Shown one piece after another: positions 1 through 10,800 of a DNA stretch of 64,000 nt. Positions within the stretch are counted from its first letter, which is position 1. Every line of letters starts with the position of its first letter. The DNA is taken from positions 32,595,001 through 32,659,000 of the forward strand of contig CM029118.1 of NCBI GenBank assembly GCA_016859345.1. The letters run 5' to 3'. The translations under genes and the position numbers were made by a program. Under the pieces are notes generated by a model. It saw only the letters and a list, made by a program, of their open reading frames with translations, was not told where the DNA came from and made no database searches. This stretch comes from Istiophorus platypterus (Eukaryota > Chordata > Actinopteri > Istiophoriformes > Istiophoridae).

Positions 1-826
1 ATTTTCAATCAGATTTAATTCTGGTGACTGAGAAGGCCACACCAGGACGTTCCAGGACCTTTTTCTCAACCAAGCTTTGGTTGACTTGGAGATGTACTTG
101 GGATCATTGTCTTGCTGGTAAGTCCAATGATCACTAAGGTTTAATTTGTCAACAGAAGGCCTCACGTTCCTCTTTAAAATGGCCTGATATTTCTGGGAAT
201 CCATGACTCCAGGTACTAGATCAAGATAGCCAGTTCCTGCCGCTGAAAAACAGCCCCACATCATCAATGACCCACCTCCACGCTTGACCGTGGGGATGGT
301 CTTCTTCTGGTCATAAGCCTGGCCTTTCGCACACCAGACATACCGCTGGTCCATATGTCCAAAGAGCTCCAGTTTGGTTTCATCAGTCCATAGAACTGTT
401 CCCAGAACTCTGTAGTCTTATCCAAATTCCTCCTGGCATATTCTAGTCGACTTTTTTGTTCCTTTTGGTCAAGAGAGTGGAGTGCGTCTTAGAGTCCAGC
501 CATGAAGTCCTTGTTTATTCAGTGCACATCTTATAGTTGCCACTGAAGCACTTATACCAGCCTTCCTGTAGGTGTCTTGCAGTCACATGGGGGTTTCTCT
601 CAGTTGTTCTGACTAATTTGCTAAGGGCCCTTGATGAAATGTTGGGCTTTCTTCCACAGCCAGGCAGGTTTGCAGAAGTTCCATAAGTTTTAAACGTCCT
701 GATAATGCTCCCAATGGTGTCTCTTAGAATCTTAAATTTTTTGGAAATCTTATTCCCAAGGCCCTTCAAGGTTGATGAAATAACCTCCTCTCTCAGCTTT
801 TGTGGAATCTCCTTTGTTTTTCCCAT
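1..826 (-). pseudogene. Tc1-like transposase A (frameshifted, 3' end outside window)
   Basis: The protein begins MGKTKEIPQKLREEV at 826, a typical Tc1 N-terminus. A paired helix-turn-helix DNA-binding domain follows (TIGSIIRTFKTYGT, GCGRKP linker) down to about 570. There the frame breaks, and further frame changes or stops occur down to about 398. From about 397 to base 1 the frame is open again and carries the DDE catalytic core: a DETKLELFG block, a glycine-rich MMWGCFSA block, QQDNDPK with its Asp codon at 109-111, and a Glu codon at 4-6 in an LNLIEN context. Asp and Glu are separated by 34 residues, the normal DD34E spacing. The catalytic half looks chemically intact, but the frameshifts make the whole protein non-functional. 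Confidence 0.9.
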
Positions 827-1060
827 GACTGCAACTCACCTTGAATACCTTCATGGTTGGGTTTATATATGCATCACAGCTGAAGCCAGTGAAGGATCAT
901 TATAGAGTTCCCAAAGGCTTGATTATGTTTCAACTTAAATATGTGTCAACTAAAAACTGTCAGACAGCTTTGAAAACAACATTATATAGGTGTTGAATAA
1001 TTTTGACATGGCTATCGTACAAAATATAGTATTACACCCAAATACTACATCCTGCATTTT
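1..1060 (-). mobile_element. Tc1-like DNA transposon A, cut by the window edge
   Basis: A minus-strand Tc1/mariner element. The transposase runs from about 826 down past base 1, and the 5' untranslated and terminal region lies at about 827-1060. The other terminal repeat is outside the window, so the exact right-hand boundary (about 1010-1090) cannot be fixed from inverted repeats. It lies almost back to back with element B, which starts near 1091, in the same orientation but from a different family. Confidence 0.9.
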
Positions 1061-1090
1061 CTGTGTTGATTTTATGTATCACTCAACTCA

Positions 1091-1295
1091 TAAAGAAATC
1101 ATCCAAAGCAGAATCTTTCCTTGTCACCATTTTTCTCAGTAAATATATTTGTAAAGGTGCTATTGGCACAAAATTTGCACCAGATGTTGTTAACAACTAA
1201 AGTAATCCATACATACAAAGAAACCAAAAAAAAAAGTTCAGAAACTAAGTTATTTGTAATAAAATAGAATGACACAGGGAAAAAGTATTGAACAC
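1091..1295. repeat. Left terminal inverted repeat of Tc1-like element B
   Basis: It aligns with the reverse complement of 2491-2690. The inner 30 bases (about 1266-1295) match almost perfectly; the outer part carries substitutions and small indels, and the outermost ~25 bases are hardly alignable. Confidence 0.85.
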
Positions 1296-1309
1296 GCTTA
1301 CTAAAATTT

Positions 1310-2299
1310 ATTTGATACTTTGTACAAAAGTCTTTGTTGGTAATGACGGCTTCGAGACACCTCTTGTATGGAGAAAGTAGTCGCATGCATTGCTCAAGTG
1401 TGATTTTGGCCTATTCTTCCACACAAACACTCTTCAAATCTTGAGGGTTCCGTGGGCCTCTTCTATGAACTCTGATCTTTAGTTTTTTCCATAGATTTTC
1501 AGTTGGATTCAAGTCAGGTGATTGGCAGGGCCATTCTAGCGGCTTTATTTTCTTTCTTTGAAACCAATTGAGAGTTTCCTTGGTTGTGCATTTGGGATCA
1601 TTGCCTTGCTGAAATGTCCACCCTCATTTCATCTTCAGCATCCTGGTAGATGGCAGCAGTTTTTTTTATCAAGAATATCTCAGTACATTATTCCATTCAT
1701 CCTTCCTTAAATTATATGAAGTTTGCCAGTACCATGTGCTGGAAAACAGCCCCACACCATGATGTTCCCACCTCCAAACTTTACTGTTGGTATGGTGTTT
1801 TTGGGGTGATGTGCAGTGCCATTTGTCCTCCAAACATGGTGTGTATTATGGCATCCAAAGAGTTATATATTCTCCCAGTATTTCTGTTGCGCAGCAAACT
1901 TTAAGCGAGCTCCAACATGCTTTTTCTTTAGCAATGGAGTCTTGCGTGGTGAGCGTTCATACAAGCCATGGCAGTTGAGTGCATTACTTATTGTTTTCTT
2001 TGAAACAATTGTACCTGCTAATTCCAGGTCTTTCTGAAGCTCTCCACAAGTGGTCCATGGCTCTTGGACGACTATTCTGATAATTCTTTTCACTCCTCTT
2101 TCAGAAATCTTGTGAGGAAACCTGGTCCTGGACAGTTTATGTTGATATGATGTTCTCTCCACTTCTGGATTATGGCCCGAACAGTGCTCACTGGAACATT
2201 CAAATGTTTAGAAATCCTTCTGTAACCAATGCCATCAGTATGTTTTCCAACAATAAGGTTGCAAAGGTCTTGAGAGAGCTCTTTGCTTTTAGCCATCAT
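1310..2299 (-). pseudogene. Tc1-like transposase B (frameshifted, both catalytic Asp lost)
   Basis: It starts MMAKSKELSQDL at 2299/2296 and has the first helix-turn-helix (YRRISKHLNVPVSTVRAIIQ). A frame change at about 2100-2160 leads into a second open stretch (RTRFPHKISERGVKRI) that ends WENI-stop at about 1863. A short deletion there has removed the segment that normally carries the first catalytic Asp. Further on, the second Asp codon of the QQDND block reads GGC (1603-1605), giving QQGNDPK. The Glu is kept in NPTENLW (1498-1500), 34 residues away. The C-terminus MRLLSPYKRCLEAVITNK is recognisable. Loss of two of three metal-binding residues plus the frameshifts makes this a clear pseudogene. 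Confidence 0.92.
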
Positions 2300-2490
2300 G
2301 AGATATTTCTTCTGTGACACCTTGGCAGTGAGACACATTTTTATAGGCCATCAGTTGGGACTGAACCAGCTGATATTAATTTGCAATGTTAGCAATGTTT
2401 GCAATGGGCAGGCTTGCTTTCTAATTATTATTGGTAGATTTCAACTGGTGTCTTGGTTTTCCAGGCCTTTTTGCACCTCCCTTTCTTCAT

Positions 2491-2690
2491 GTGTTCAATA
2501 CTTTTTCCCTGTGTCATTTCACATTATTACACATAACTGAATTTATGGACATCTATGGTTTGATTTCTTTGCATGTGTGGATTGCATGGGGTGTTGCTGA
2601 CATTTTGTGAAAATTCCATTACTATAGCCTCATTAGAAATATATTTACCAAGAAAAATGGGGACACGTTTAATACTTATTTTACCCACAG
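2491..2690. repeat. Right terminal inverted repeat of Tc1-like element B
   Basis: Partner of 1091-1295. Read outwards-in on the minus strand it begins CTGTGGGTAAAATAAGTATT, close to the usual terminus of this long-TIR Tc1 group. It ends at 2690, where a CA repeat begins. Confidence 0.87.
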
Positions 2691-3180
<490 letters not shown>

Positions 3181-4814
3181 CTTATATCTGATTGAGTTAC
3201 AGTTCTTTGTACCTCTTTGTCTAAGAGGTATTCCAGGAATGCTCATTTTAACTCCTTTCATAGTTATGGATTACATTTTTATCCACAAAGTCATAGCATG
3301 TGCCTCTAATAGACAACGCATTCCCAGCCTGTTAGCTTCACATTAGTCATACAAAGAAGTCTAAATCTAAAATCTGACCTCCAGCTCATATCACTGCAGT
3401 CCTTATTGCTCTCATCCCCTGGCTCTGCTTAAATATTTTTTTTTTTTATGCTCAGGCTCTTAGTTAGTATAGTCCTTTGGTATAGCCTGTAGTTCCAAAG
3501 AGTTCCTGTCTATCACGTTAATCAAAAAATACTCTTTACTTCAAATGTGTCATCCCAGGAAGTATTTTTTGTCTTTCAAGTAATCATTAATTGGCATATT
3601 TATAAATCATATATGCTTAATATTTATTAAAATTACATGTATTATTAATAACCCCATCATATGACCTCATACTGGGGAGAAACACTAGAACGTACAGTAT
3701 GAGTAATCAAAGCAGATGTGCTAAATTACTGGATTGAAGTGTTAACAAAGACAAGACAATATGTCAAGCCTTCAATAAGAAAGAAGACAGTAGATAATCT
3801 TGTGTTTCACCTGGTGAGATATGTTGGTTAATTTCACCTGACTGCTTTATTTCACAACATACAAAGAGGCCTCAGCGGTTTTACTGCAGAGACAGTACAT
3901 GACAGGTTTTGGAAGGCTGGAGTCTGACTGTGTACCATGTGTTTCATCGTTTCACACTGAACAGTGGTTCAAAATCAAGTAATCACTTCCATTTATAGCC
4001 ATTTTAACATAAAGCCTAATAGGTCAGTAAATTTTTCTCAGTTCACTAAAGTTTGGTTTAGGTAAATTTAAGACAGACACATCATCCTTGTCCTTGTCTC
4101 TGACAGGAATTTTTACCTAGGTGAACATTAGGGACAGTCTTCAGCAGCAAGACCAGTAGAGGGTGGCAGGCTTGCCACAGAGTGACTGTAAAGGCCTCAT
4201 TCTTCCCAGCATGTGTTACAAGAGTTTGTTGACATGGTAGCCATCTCCCACTGTAATAATTGAAAGTTGTTGAAGAAGACAACATCTCTCCTCAAACACA
4301 AGAGCAGCAGCTTGACAAAAAGAGTTCTATATATAGAAATACTAAATGGTTCAACATGGCGTCAGGGTCTATCCCAGAATGCATCGGACCAGGTGCAGAC
4401 AACCCAGAATTGGGTGCAATAAATTATGACCAGTGACTTACTATCATTACAGCTGAATCTGGGTAACAGTCTGGCTAGTCAGGCTGCATTTGTGATCATT
4501 TTTTAAATGAAAATCTTGAAGGAGAGATGTAGTGTGAAAGTGACTAGTAACAAATGATCTTTTTGACTTCTGTTATAAAGGTCAGTAACACATAACTTTC
4601 AGGATGTCCAAGAATTGTCTGGTGGACCCCTCTCACATTGTCACATAGTCTTTACCCTGTCATTTGATACATAGTAATATGAAATGTATCAGTTATAGAC
4701 ACCTTTATAAAATTATACAGTAAATCAGTATGTTACTGATTGACCGATTAATTGACTGATAGAATATCCACCTTAGGACATTGTAGATTTCATAAATGTA
4801 CATTTTCTTTTAAT
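3181..4814. other. Intronic DNA with no recognised feature
   Basis: Unique-looking AT-rich sequence. I see no coding exon, structured RNA or recognised repeat. Short open frames (for example 4082-4285 minus) resemble nothing known to me. Confidence 0.6.
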
Positions 4815-5697
4815 TTGTTAAAGTATTCAGACCCCCACATCAGTACTTTTTAAAAGCCCCTTTAGCAACAATTACAGGTTCTAGTCTTGGGGCAAGTCTC
4901 TACAAGTGCACACCTTGAGCAGCTTTTCCCATTCTTCCCAGCAGATCCTCTCAAGCTTCATCAGATTGGATGGGAAGGGTCTGAACTTCCCTCTTCCCTC
5001 TTCAGGTCTCCCCATAGATGTTCTATGGAGTTTAGGTCTGGTTTTTGGCTGGGCCACTCAATGACAATGACAAGACATGTCCTGAAGTCATTCTAGCATT
5101 TTCTTCCTTTCTTCCATCCAACCATTCAACCATTAAGGCCTATTTGATGGAGTGCTGGTGCTGATGGTTGTCTTTCCAGCAGGTTCTCCAGTCTCTGCAT
5201 AGGATTTATGAAGTTTTGTTAGAGTGACTGTTGGGTTCTTGGTCATCTCCCTGACCAAGGCCATTCTTGCCTGATTACTCTGTTTGGCCAGGCGGCTAAC
5301 TCAAGGAAGAGTCCTGATAGTTCCCAACTTCTTACATTTTAAAATTATTGAAGCCACTGTGCTCCTTAGAACACTCAAATTTTTAGAAATTGTTTAACCC
5401 CTTGCTCTGATCTATGCCTCTCCACAATTTTATTATGGATGACATGCAATGTGAATTTTGAGATCTTATTTACACAGGCGTGTGCCTCTCTAAACTACGG
5501 CTGATCAGTTTAATATACCACAGGCTGATTCAAATCAAGCATGATATAAGCAAAGAGGATGCACCTGGCCACTGTCTGGAGACAGGCATCAGATTTGAAT
5601 ACTTCTGTAAACATGTTTTCACTATGTCTTTTGATATTAAATCTACAACACAATAAAGTAAAGGTGGGGGGGGTCTGAATGCTTTGAAGCCACTGTA
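4815..5697 (-). mobile_element. Internally deleted Tc1-like element C
   Basis: The ends carry short matching termini: AAGTATTCAGACCCCC at 4820-4835 and, on the other strand, AAGCATTCAGACCCCCC ending near 5666. The interior resembles a decayed minus-strand Tc1-like transposase of the group whose ends read 'agtattcagaccc'. The C-terminal third (about 4850-5095) and N-terminal part (about 5125-5440) are present. They are joined at about 5095-5125, so most of the catalytic core, including the QQDND and DET blocks, is missing. The 5' untranslated part follows to about 5697. Many stops; not translatable. Family assignment is from recalled resemblance. Confidence 0.8.
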
Positions 5698-6257
5698 TAT
5701 CTTTGTTGGCCATTATAACTTGGAAAAAAATCAACTCTTTATGTATTTTTCTTTTTTTTTTAATTCAGTCAAACTGTGGACTACTAGCTTTTGTCATGAT
5801 CTTACAGCCTCACATATCTGCAGACACATTGGAAAACTAAACCCATAATGAATGTTGGGTTTAACTTAAAAAAAACTAATTTGATAAAAAATAGAAGAAC
5901 CAGAAATAGCAAATGTTTGATGCTGTTGATTATAGGTATTTCGTGAGAATCAAAAATGATTTTTCTCCTGATCATGTTTCATTTTTAAATGGAACCAAGC
6001 AGACATACTGCAGAGTGGATAGAGTCTTACCCTTTGCATAAGGTTAAAAGTTTTTGATAAAAAATTAAATAATTCTGTAATTTATCATCATCCATGTGGA
6101 GCATTGGCAATTCTTTAAAAACATAATTCCAAAGTACTGTGTGGTAATGTGTTAGAAAGCCTGTGTTAGGGAGTATACTGACAGGATGAATGGGAGAGTG
6201 ACCCATGAATTCTGTCTCACAGTGGACTTCACTGTGTTTTTTTTATCCTTTTTTTAT
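5698..6257. other. Intronic DNA with no recognised feature
   Basis: AT-rich unique sequence between Tc1-like element C and the foldback element. Nothing recognised. Confidence 0.6.
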
Positions 6258-6375
6258 TAGAAATATAGGCCCTCTAACAGCTGAAATACCAAAACATGGT
6301 TAAAAATTAAAAAAACCAAAATTTTTATTTTTAACCATTTTTGGTATTTCAGCTCTTAGAGGGCCTATATTTCTA
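6258..6375. mobile_element. Foldback / MITE-like palindrome
   Basis: The left arm 6258-6308 and right arm about 6326-6375 are reverse complements over about 50 bases, with one mismatch and one single-base indel around an AT-rich loop. The arms begin TAGAAATATAGGCCCTCTAA. Both ends carry TA, which would fit a Tc1/mariner-type MITE with TA target sites. There is no coding capacity. A simple local palindrome without transposition history is the alternative. Confidence 0.75.
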
Positions 6376-7558
6376 GATCACTGACTATCACCGATATAAT
6401 TAATATTACATGTGAAAATTAGCCCATTACCATAAAAGACACACATCTACAAACATCAGCACTGTTGTACACTGCAGTGGTCAGCTGAGCCTTGTGTTTG
6501 GTAAATTCATGTGCTGCTAGTAATAGAGTCACATTGCTCTCTGGTAGACAAACAGTGCAATAGAGACAATTCTATTAAAATAACTCAAGCAACTACTTTT
6601 GTAGCTTTTCATTTCTGTAATTTTTACTTACTTATCTGCCTTTTTGAAAGGTGATACCAATTTATCTGAAATTACCTTTAATTGGCTGATGAAATTGGTC
6701 AGTCGATGTATTAGTCAGACTCTACAATACAGGTGATATTCTTCCACTAACTTATAAAAAAATGTAATAGTTTTATTATGGAAGGCATCAAAATTTTCAG
6801 CACATATTGCTGTCATGCTTCTTATTCTGTCTTCATAATTATTGACTAATACTTTTATGTTAATAATTAGACGATTAACCATTCTGTCAACATCTGTGGA
6901 CTGTACGTGTCTGTGCCCAACATGTGGTGATCCTCATGTATTTTCAGACATGCTCTGCTCTATATGCTTCTCCTCTGTCTCTCTGCATCGTGCTAAAAGT
7001 AGGCCCAGCAAGTGAGGCCTGTAGAGTAAATAAATGTTTACACTTGTGATTCAAAAATAAACAAAAAAGGGAAGACCAGAGTACTGAATTAGCATGACTT
7101 ACAGTACTGCAGCATGAAGTGTAGGCTGTGTGTGGCTGAAGCAGCAGTGAAGTGGAATGCAGGATGGTGACATTTTTAGTTAAGGAGACAGAGATTTCTT
7201 AGGTCTTGTGGTGATGACTGAAACCTTTAAAAGCCTTCATTACTACTATCATAGTTCAGTTGTATATTATTCTGTAAAAGATTTTGCTTCTTCAATTACA
7301 TGGACCTTTACACTGTGTCTCAATCTAACTTTAAAACAAAAAATTGTTTAATATCTATGTGCTTGTGGCAGGCATGCACCTTCTTTAAAATATCTTCTTG
7401 GGGGTTTGCAAATACAGCAACACACCATGGAGCACTGGCCTGACCAGCTCTTGCAATGGATTTAATCTAAAGCCCTTATCAGACATGCACCTACTTTACG
7501 TAAAGATGATAGCAATTTTACATTTTTGAATCTCATGTCTTAATAATCACCTGAGTCA
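6376..7558. other. Intronic DNA with no recognised feature
   Basis: AT-rich unique sequence. No exon, RNA gene or recognised repeat seen. Confidence 0.6.
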
Positions 7559-7604
7559 CTGTACACTTTCACATAAAAAAGTGTACAGATGCTTTTATGT
7601 GAAA
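7559..7604. repeat. Two overlapping, mutually exclusive hairpins
   Basis: Stem 1 pairs CTGTACACTTT (7559-7569) with 7578-7588, 11 perfect pairs around an 8-base loop. Stem 2 pairs TTTCACATAAAA (7567-7578) with 7593-7604, 12 perfect pairs. The stems share bases 7567-7569 and 7578, so only one can form fully at a time. Confidence 0.8.
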
Positions 7605-7799
7605 ATGCACATTTATTGTTCTGCTGTCTAAGAGTAGTAATGAATAATTAATTTATCATTTAATTACTATCACTTCGTCAAGTAGAAAAAAAATCAAATT
7701 AAGTACTGTAAATTAGTCAGTTATAAGTTTTTGAGCAGATTTTTCTCATTCCATCAGTCTATAAAAATGATTTTTTTCTGTTCCATGTTGCTCCAGTTA

Positions 7800-7841
7800 G
7801 ACTGTACTACTGCGCACTTCATGACGCACAGTAGTACAGTC
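7800..7841. repeat. 13-bp perfect hairpin
   Basis: GACTGTACTACTG (7800-7812) pairs with CAGTAGTACAGTC (7829-7841) around a 16-base loop that could add two more pairs after one mismatch. It is followed by a short direct repeat of GTAGTGAATTCA at about 7845-7870. Confidence 0.8.
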
Positions 7842-10800
7842 CTGTAGTGAATTCAGTAGTGAATTCATACTACAAATTATAAAATAGCAATGTCTTTGGC
7901 AGCGATGTCTTTGAATGATGCCAGTGCATTTCAACCTATATGCATGCAGATATACCATTAACATGGCTCTCTGACAAACACTAATTTTGCCATTACTTTG
8001 GAGAACAGGATAGATGACCTACAGAGCTGTAGTGTCACCGTCAACAAGTCATTTGGTGGGTAGATATGCTCTCGTCTGACCATAATCCCTTGCAGATTTT
8101 CTTCCCCTGCAACCAATCAATTGGATAAAGAGTGGTATGATTTCAGCCAACAAAGATTTTCTTTAATTTACGGCAGTCAAAACGATCTTTGGTAGGTGGT
8201 GGAGTCTGTTTCATAATGAACTGCAATAGATGTAATCCCACAGACACCAAAACAATCTCCTGCTCAGTTGGCTTTGAGCCAGCTGAGTGTCTCAACCTCT
8301 GTCTCATTCCATCTATCCTGCCTTTAACAGGAGTTCACTTTGGTTGCAATCTCTGCTGTGATGTATCTTTGCAGCCAGATGCTGACATCCACTGGTGTTG
8401 ATTGATTGACTCGTGTTCCATTCGAGCTATAACATCAATGAGTTTACCGAAGTAGTGATAATCTTCATAAGAACTGTGGTCATGACTTGCAGTCCTACTG
8501 GTACTGTGCAGTCATTTCCCAAATAGAAACCATGAGGTGATGATCCATTTATGCCATCAAGGCATGTTGCTTGCTACTCAGGTCTTGTTAAGATGTAGAG
8601 GAATACAAACCAGTGTCCTAGAGGTTGAGACATGCAGTCAGAATTGTTGAGCATACTCTGTTCTAATCCCTCTAATCCCTCTTCTTCTTAATTTTATTAT
8701 CATGATTATTATTGCAGACTAACCTTTTAGCAAATCCTCTAAAGTATGCTGCTCTCACATTTCATTACACATTTTGAGAGACATCAGTGTGATGAATAAA
8801 TCCTTGAATATTCAATCTTAAAATTACCACCATGATATCTGATTAAAAATAATTTAAAAAGACAAGGCATCCCGCTCAATCATGTCTGAAGAGGTCATAG
8901 GCCTGCTGTGACCTGTAGCCTGCTCACTGCAAGTGGTGATAATGTCCTTGAGGTGTGCAGTAGTCTGCTTTCCTCAGCAGCACTGAGACGATTCTATCAC
9001 CTCCCTGTATGTCGGCTGAAAAACAAGCTCCCCAAACACAGCTAATGGGAATCACAAGGCTGCATTGCTGAGAGCTATGGGCCCACATCCTAATCCTAAT
9101 TTCTCTTGAGTGGCCTGCAGGCCTGCCAAACCTGTGGCCGACCCACTCGCTGTGCACGTGCTACATGTGCTCTCATCCTATCAACAATGGCACCGTTGTA
9201 TTCTCGCTTTACTAACACTTTTCTACTGGACTCACTGCTTTCCCACTTTTCCATATTTCTATCTTTTTTCAATATGTACATACTAATTGTACTAATATCA
9301 GCCAGCAACACATGGTCTCATACATAATCTAATAAATATGTTGCACAGGTTGCTTCCCTGTAAATCGTAGAGGGTATATTAGTCAAAAAATAGAGAAAGT
9401 AGCGGTAAATCATCATTCCAGCAATAAACTTTTAAGTTGGAACTGTTTTTTGTGAGTTTATATTTGATGTTCCAAATGAAAATAAATCATGACACTAATA
9501 TTTTTGTTTTACCATGTTATCCAGTGGTTTTACATCATAAAAAACTCAAGTTATACTTACACTCTACAGTATTGTTAATTCCTATGGAACTTTATATTGC
9601 GGAAGATTTTAGTTGCCAAGCACATGATGCTTGTTTATTGAACATTTGTATAAAATGATGCAGAGACATCTTGGATATTTAAATTCAATGGAGTGGTACT
9701 TTCATAAAATGAGGGTTTATGAAAAAATGATATATATAATATATATATTCATAATAAAATTATGAATGGTAATGAAATCATAAAATGCTTAACAAGTTAG
9801 GTCACTAAGGCAGTATGCAGATCACTCTATTTACATGTCTGTTTGGTTTCTACCTTATTACAGTGCCATGAGGTAACTCGTTAAAAAGTAAGATACAGAA
9901 CCCAATGAACAAACACCAAGCTTGTACTCAGTCATTGTGAAATTCATCCAGCTTGATGTTTACGTTCACATTCCTCCTACTTTATATTTATCCTGTCCAT
10001 ATCAGGAGGTGTGTCTACCTTTGCATGGATGCCTCTACTAACCTTTTTAAAAGTACTTGGTTTCCCTGATTGACTGATACTTTCAGGCTGAATTGATGGT
10101 TGGCAGAGAGTTGAGAGCTGAACGAAAGCAGCACTGCCACATCCCATTCAGACTGGTTGTCCAAGCATGATGGTACCTACAGGTAGAGGTGAAGTTTGCT
10201 TGATTAGGACAGATTCATTTGTGTTTAGGTTGTTTGTGTTTAGGTTGTTTCTATTTCCACCATGTTCTGGGCCCCTATTAGGAGCTTGTGTAAGAAGATC
10301 AAAATACATAGCATGATGAAGAACACGAAGATGACACACTCTTGTGGAATGCAGTGAAGGAAGACCTTTTGCTCAAGATTCATAATGTAGACAAGGATCT
10401 TCAGGTCAAATTTAGTTCCTGAGAAAGGTTTCTGCTAAAGTTTAAGGATTCAAACAGGGCCTTTACTGACTTGTTCTGATCCCCCCCCCTAAAAGTGAAT
10501 TAGATTTAGGACCATTTGAATATAAACTTCAAGCTGGCCTCATATCATTAGTGGCATCATCATTAAAGTTTGATGTGACTGTCACAAATGTGCTCTAAGT
10601 GAACATATGTGAGTGCTGCATGGTTGATCCTATACCAGCACAGATTAGTTTGCTCCTTGATTCACTGTTAGCATCTTTATGTCATCTTATGACCTTTCAA
10701 CTCATCTACTTAATGCTTAAATTTCTGCCCAATATGCCTCTGCATCTGTTTAGACTTATTATAGGAAGTATTCCTTCAATATTTGACAGAGTGATGGTGG

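Larger units (their letters stand above)
1091..2690 (-). mobile_element. Tc1-like DNA transposon B with ~200-bp inverted repeats
   Basis: A nearly full-length element of about 1.6 kb. Long terminal inverted repeats can be aligned by eye. The left arm is about 1091-1295 and the right arm 2491-2690. Matching blocks include GACACAGGGAAAAAGTATTG at the inner ends and ACCATTTTTC..GTAAATATATTT further out. The outer ~25 bases of the left arm are strongly diverged, so that boundary is soft. The right end sits directly against a CA/TA microsatellite, which fits insertion at a TA target. The transposase between the arms is on the minus strand and is dead. Confidence 0.92.
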
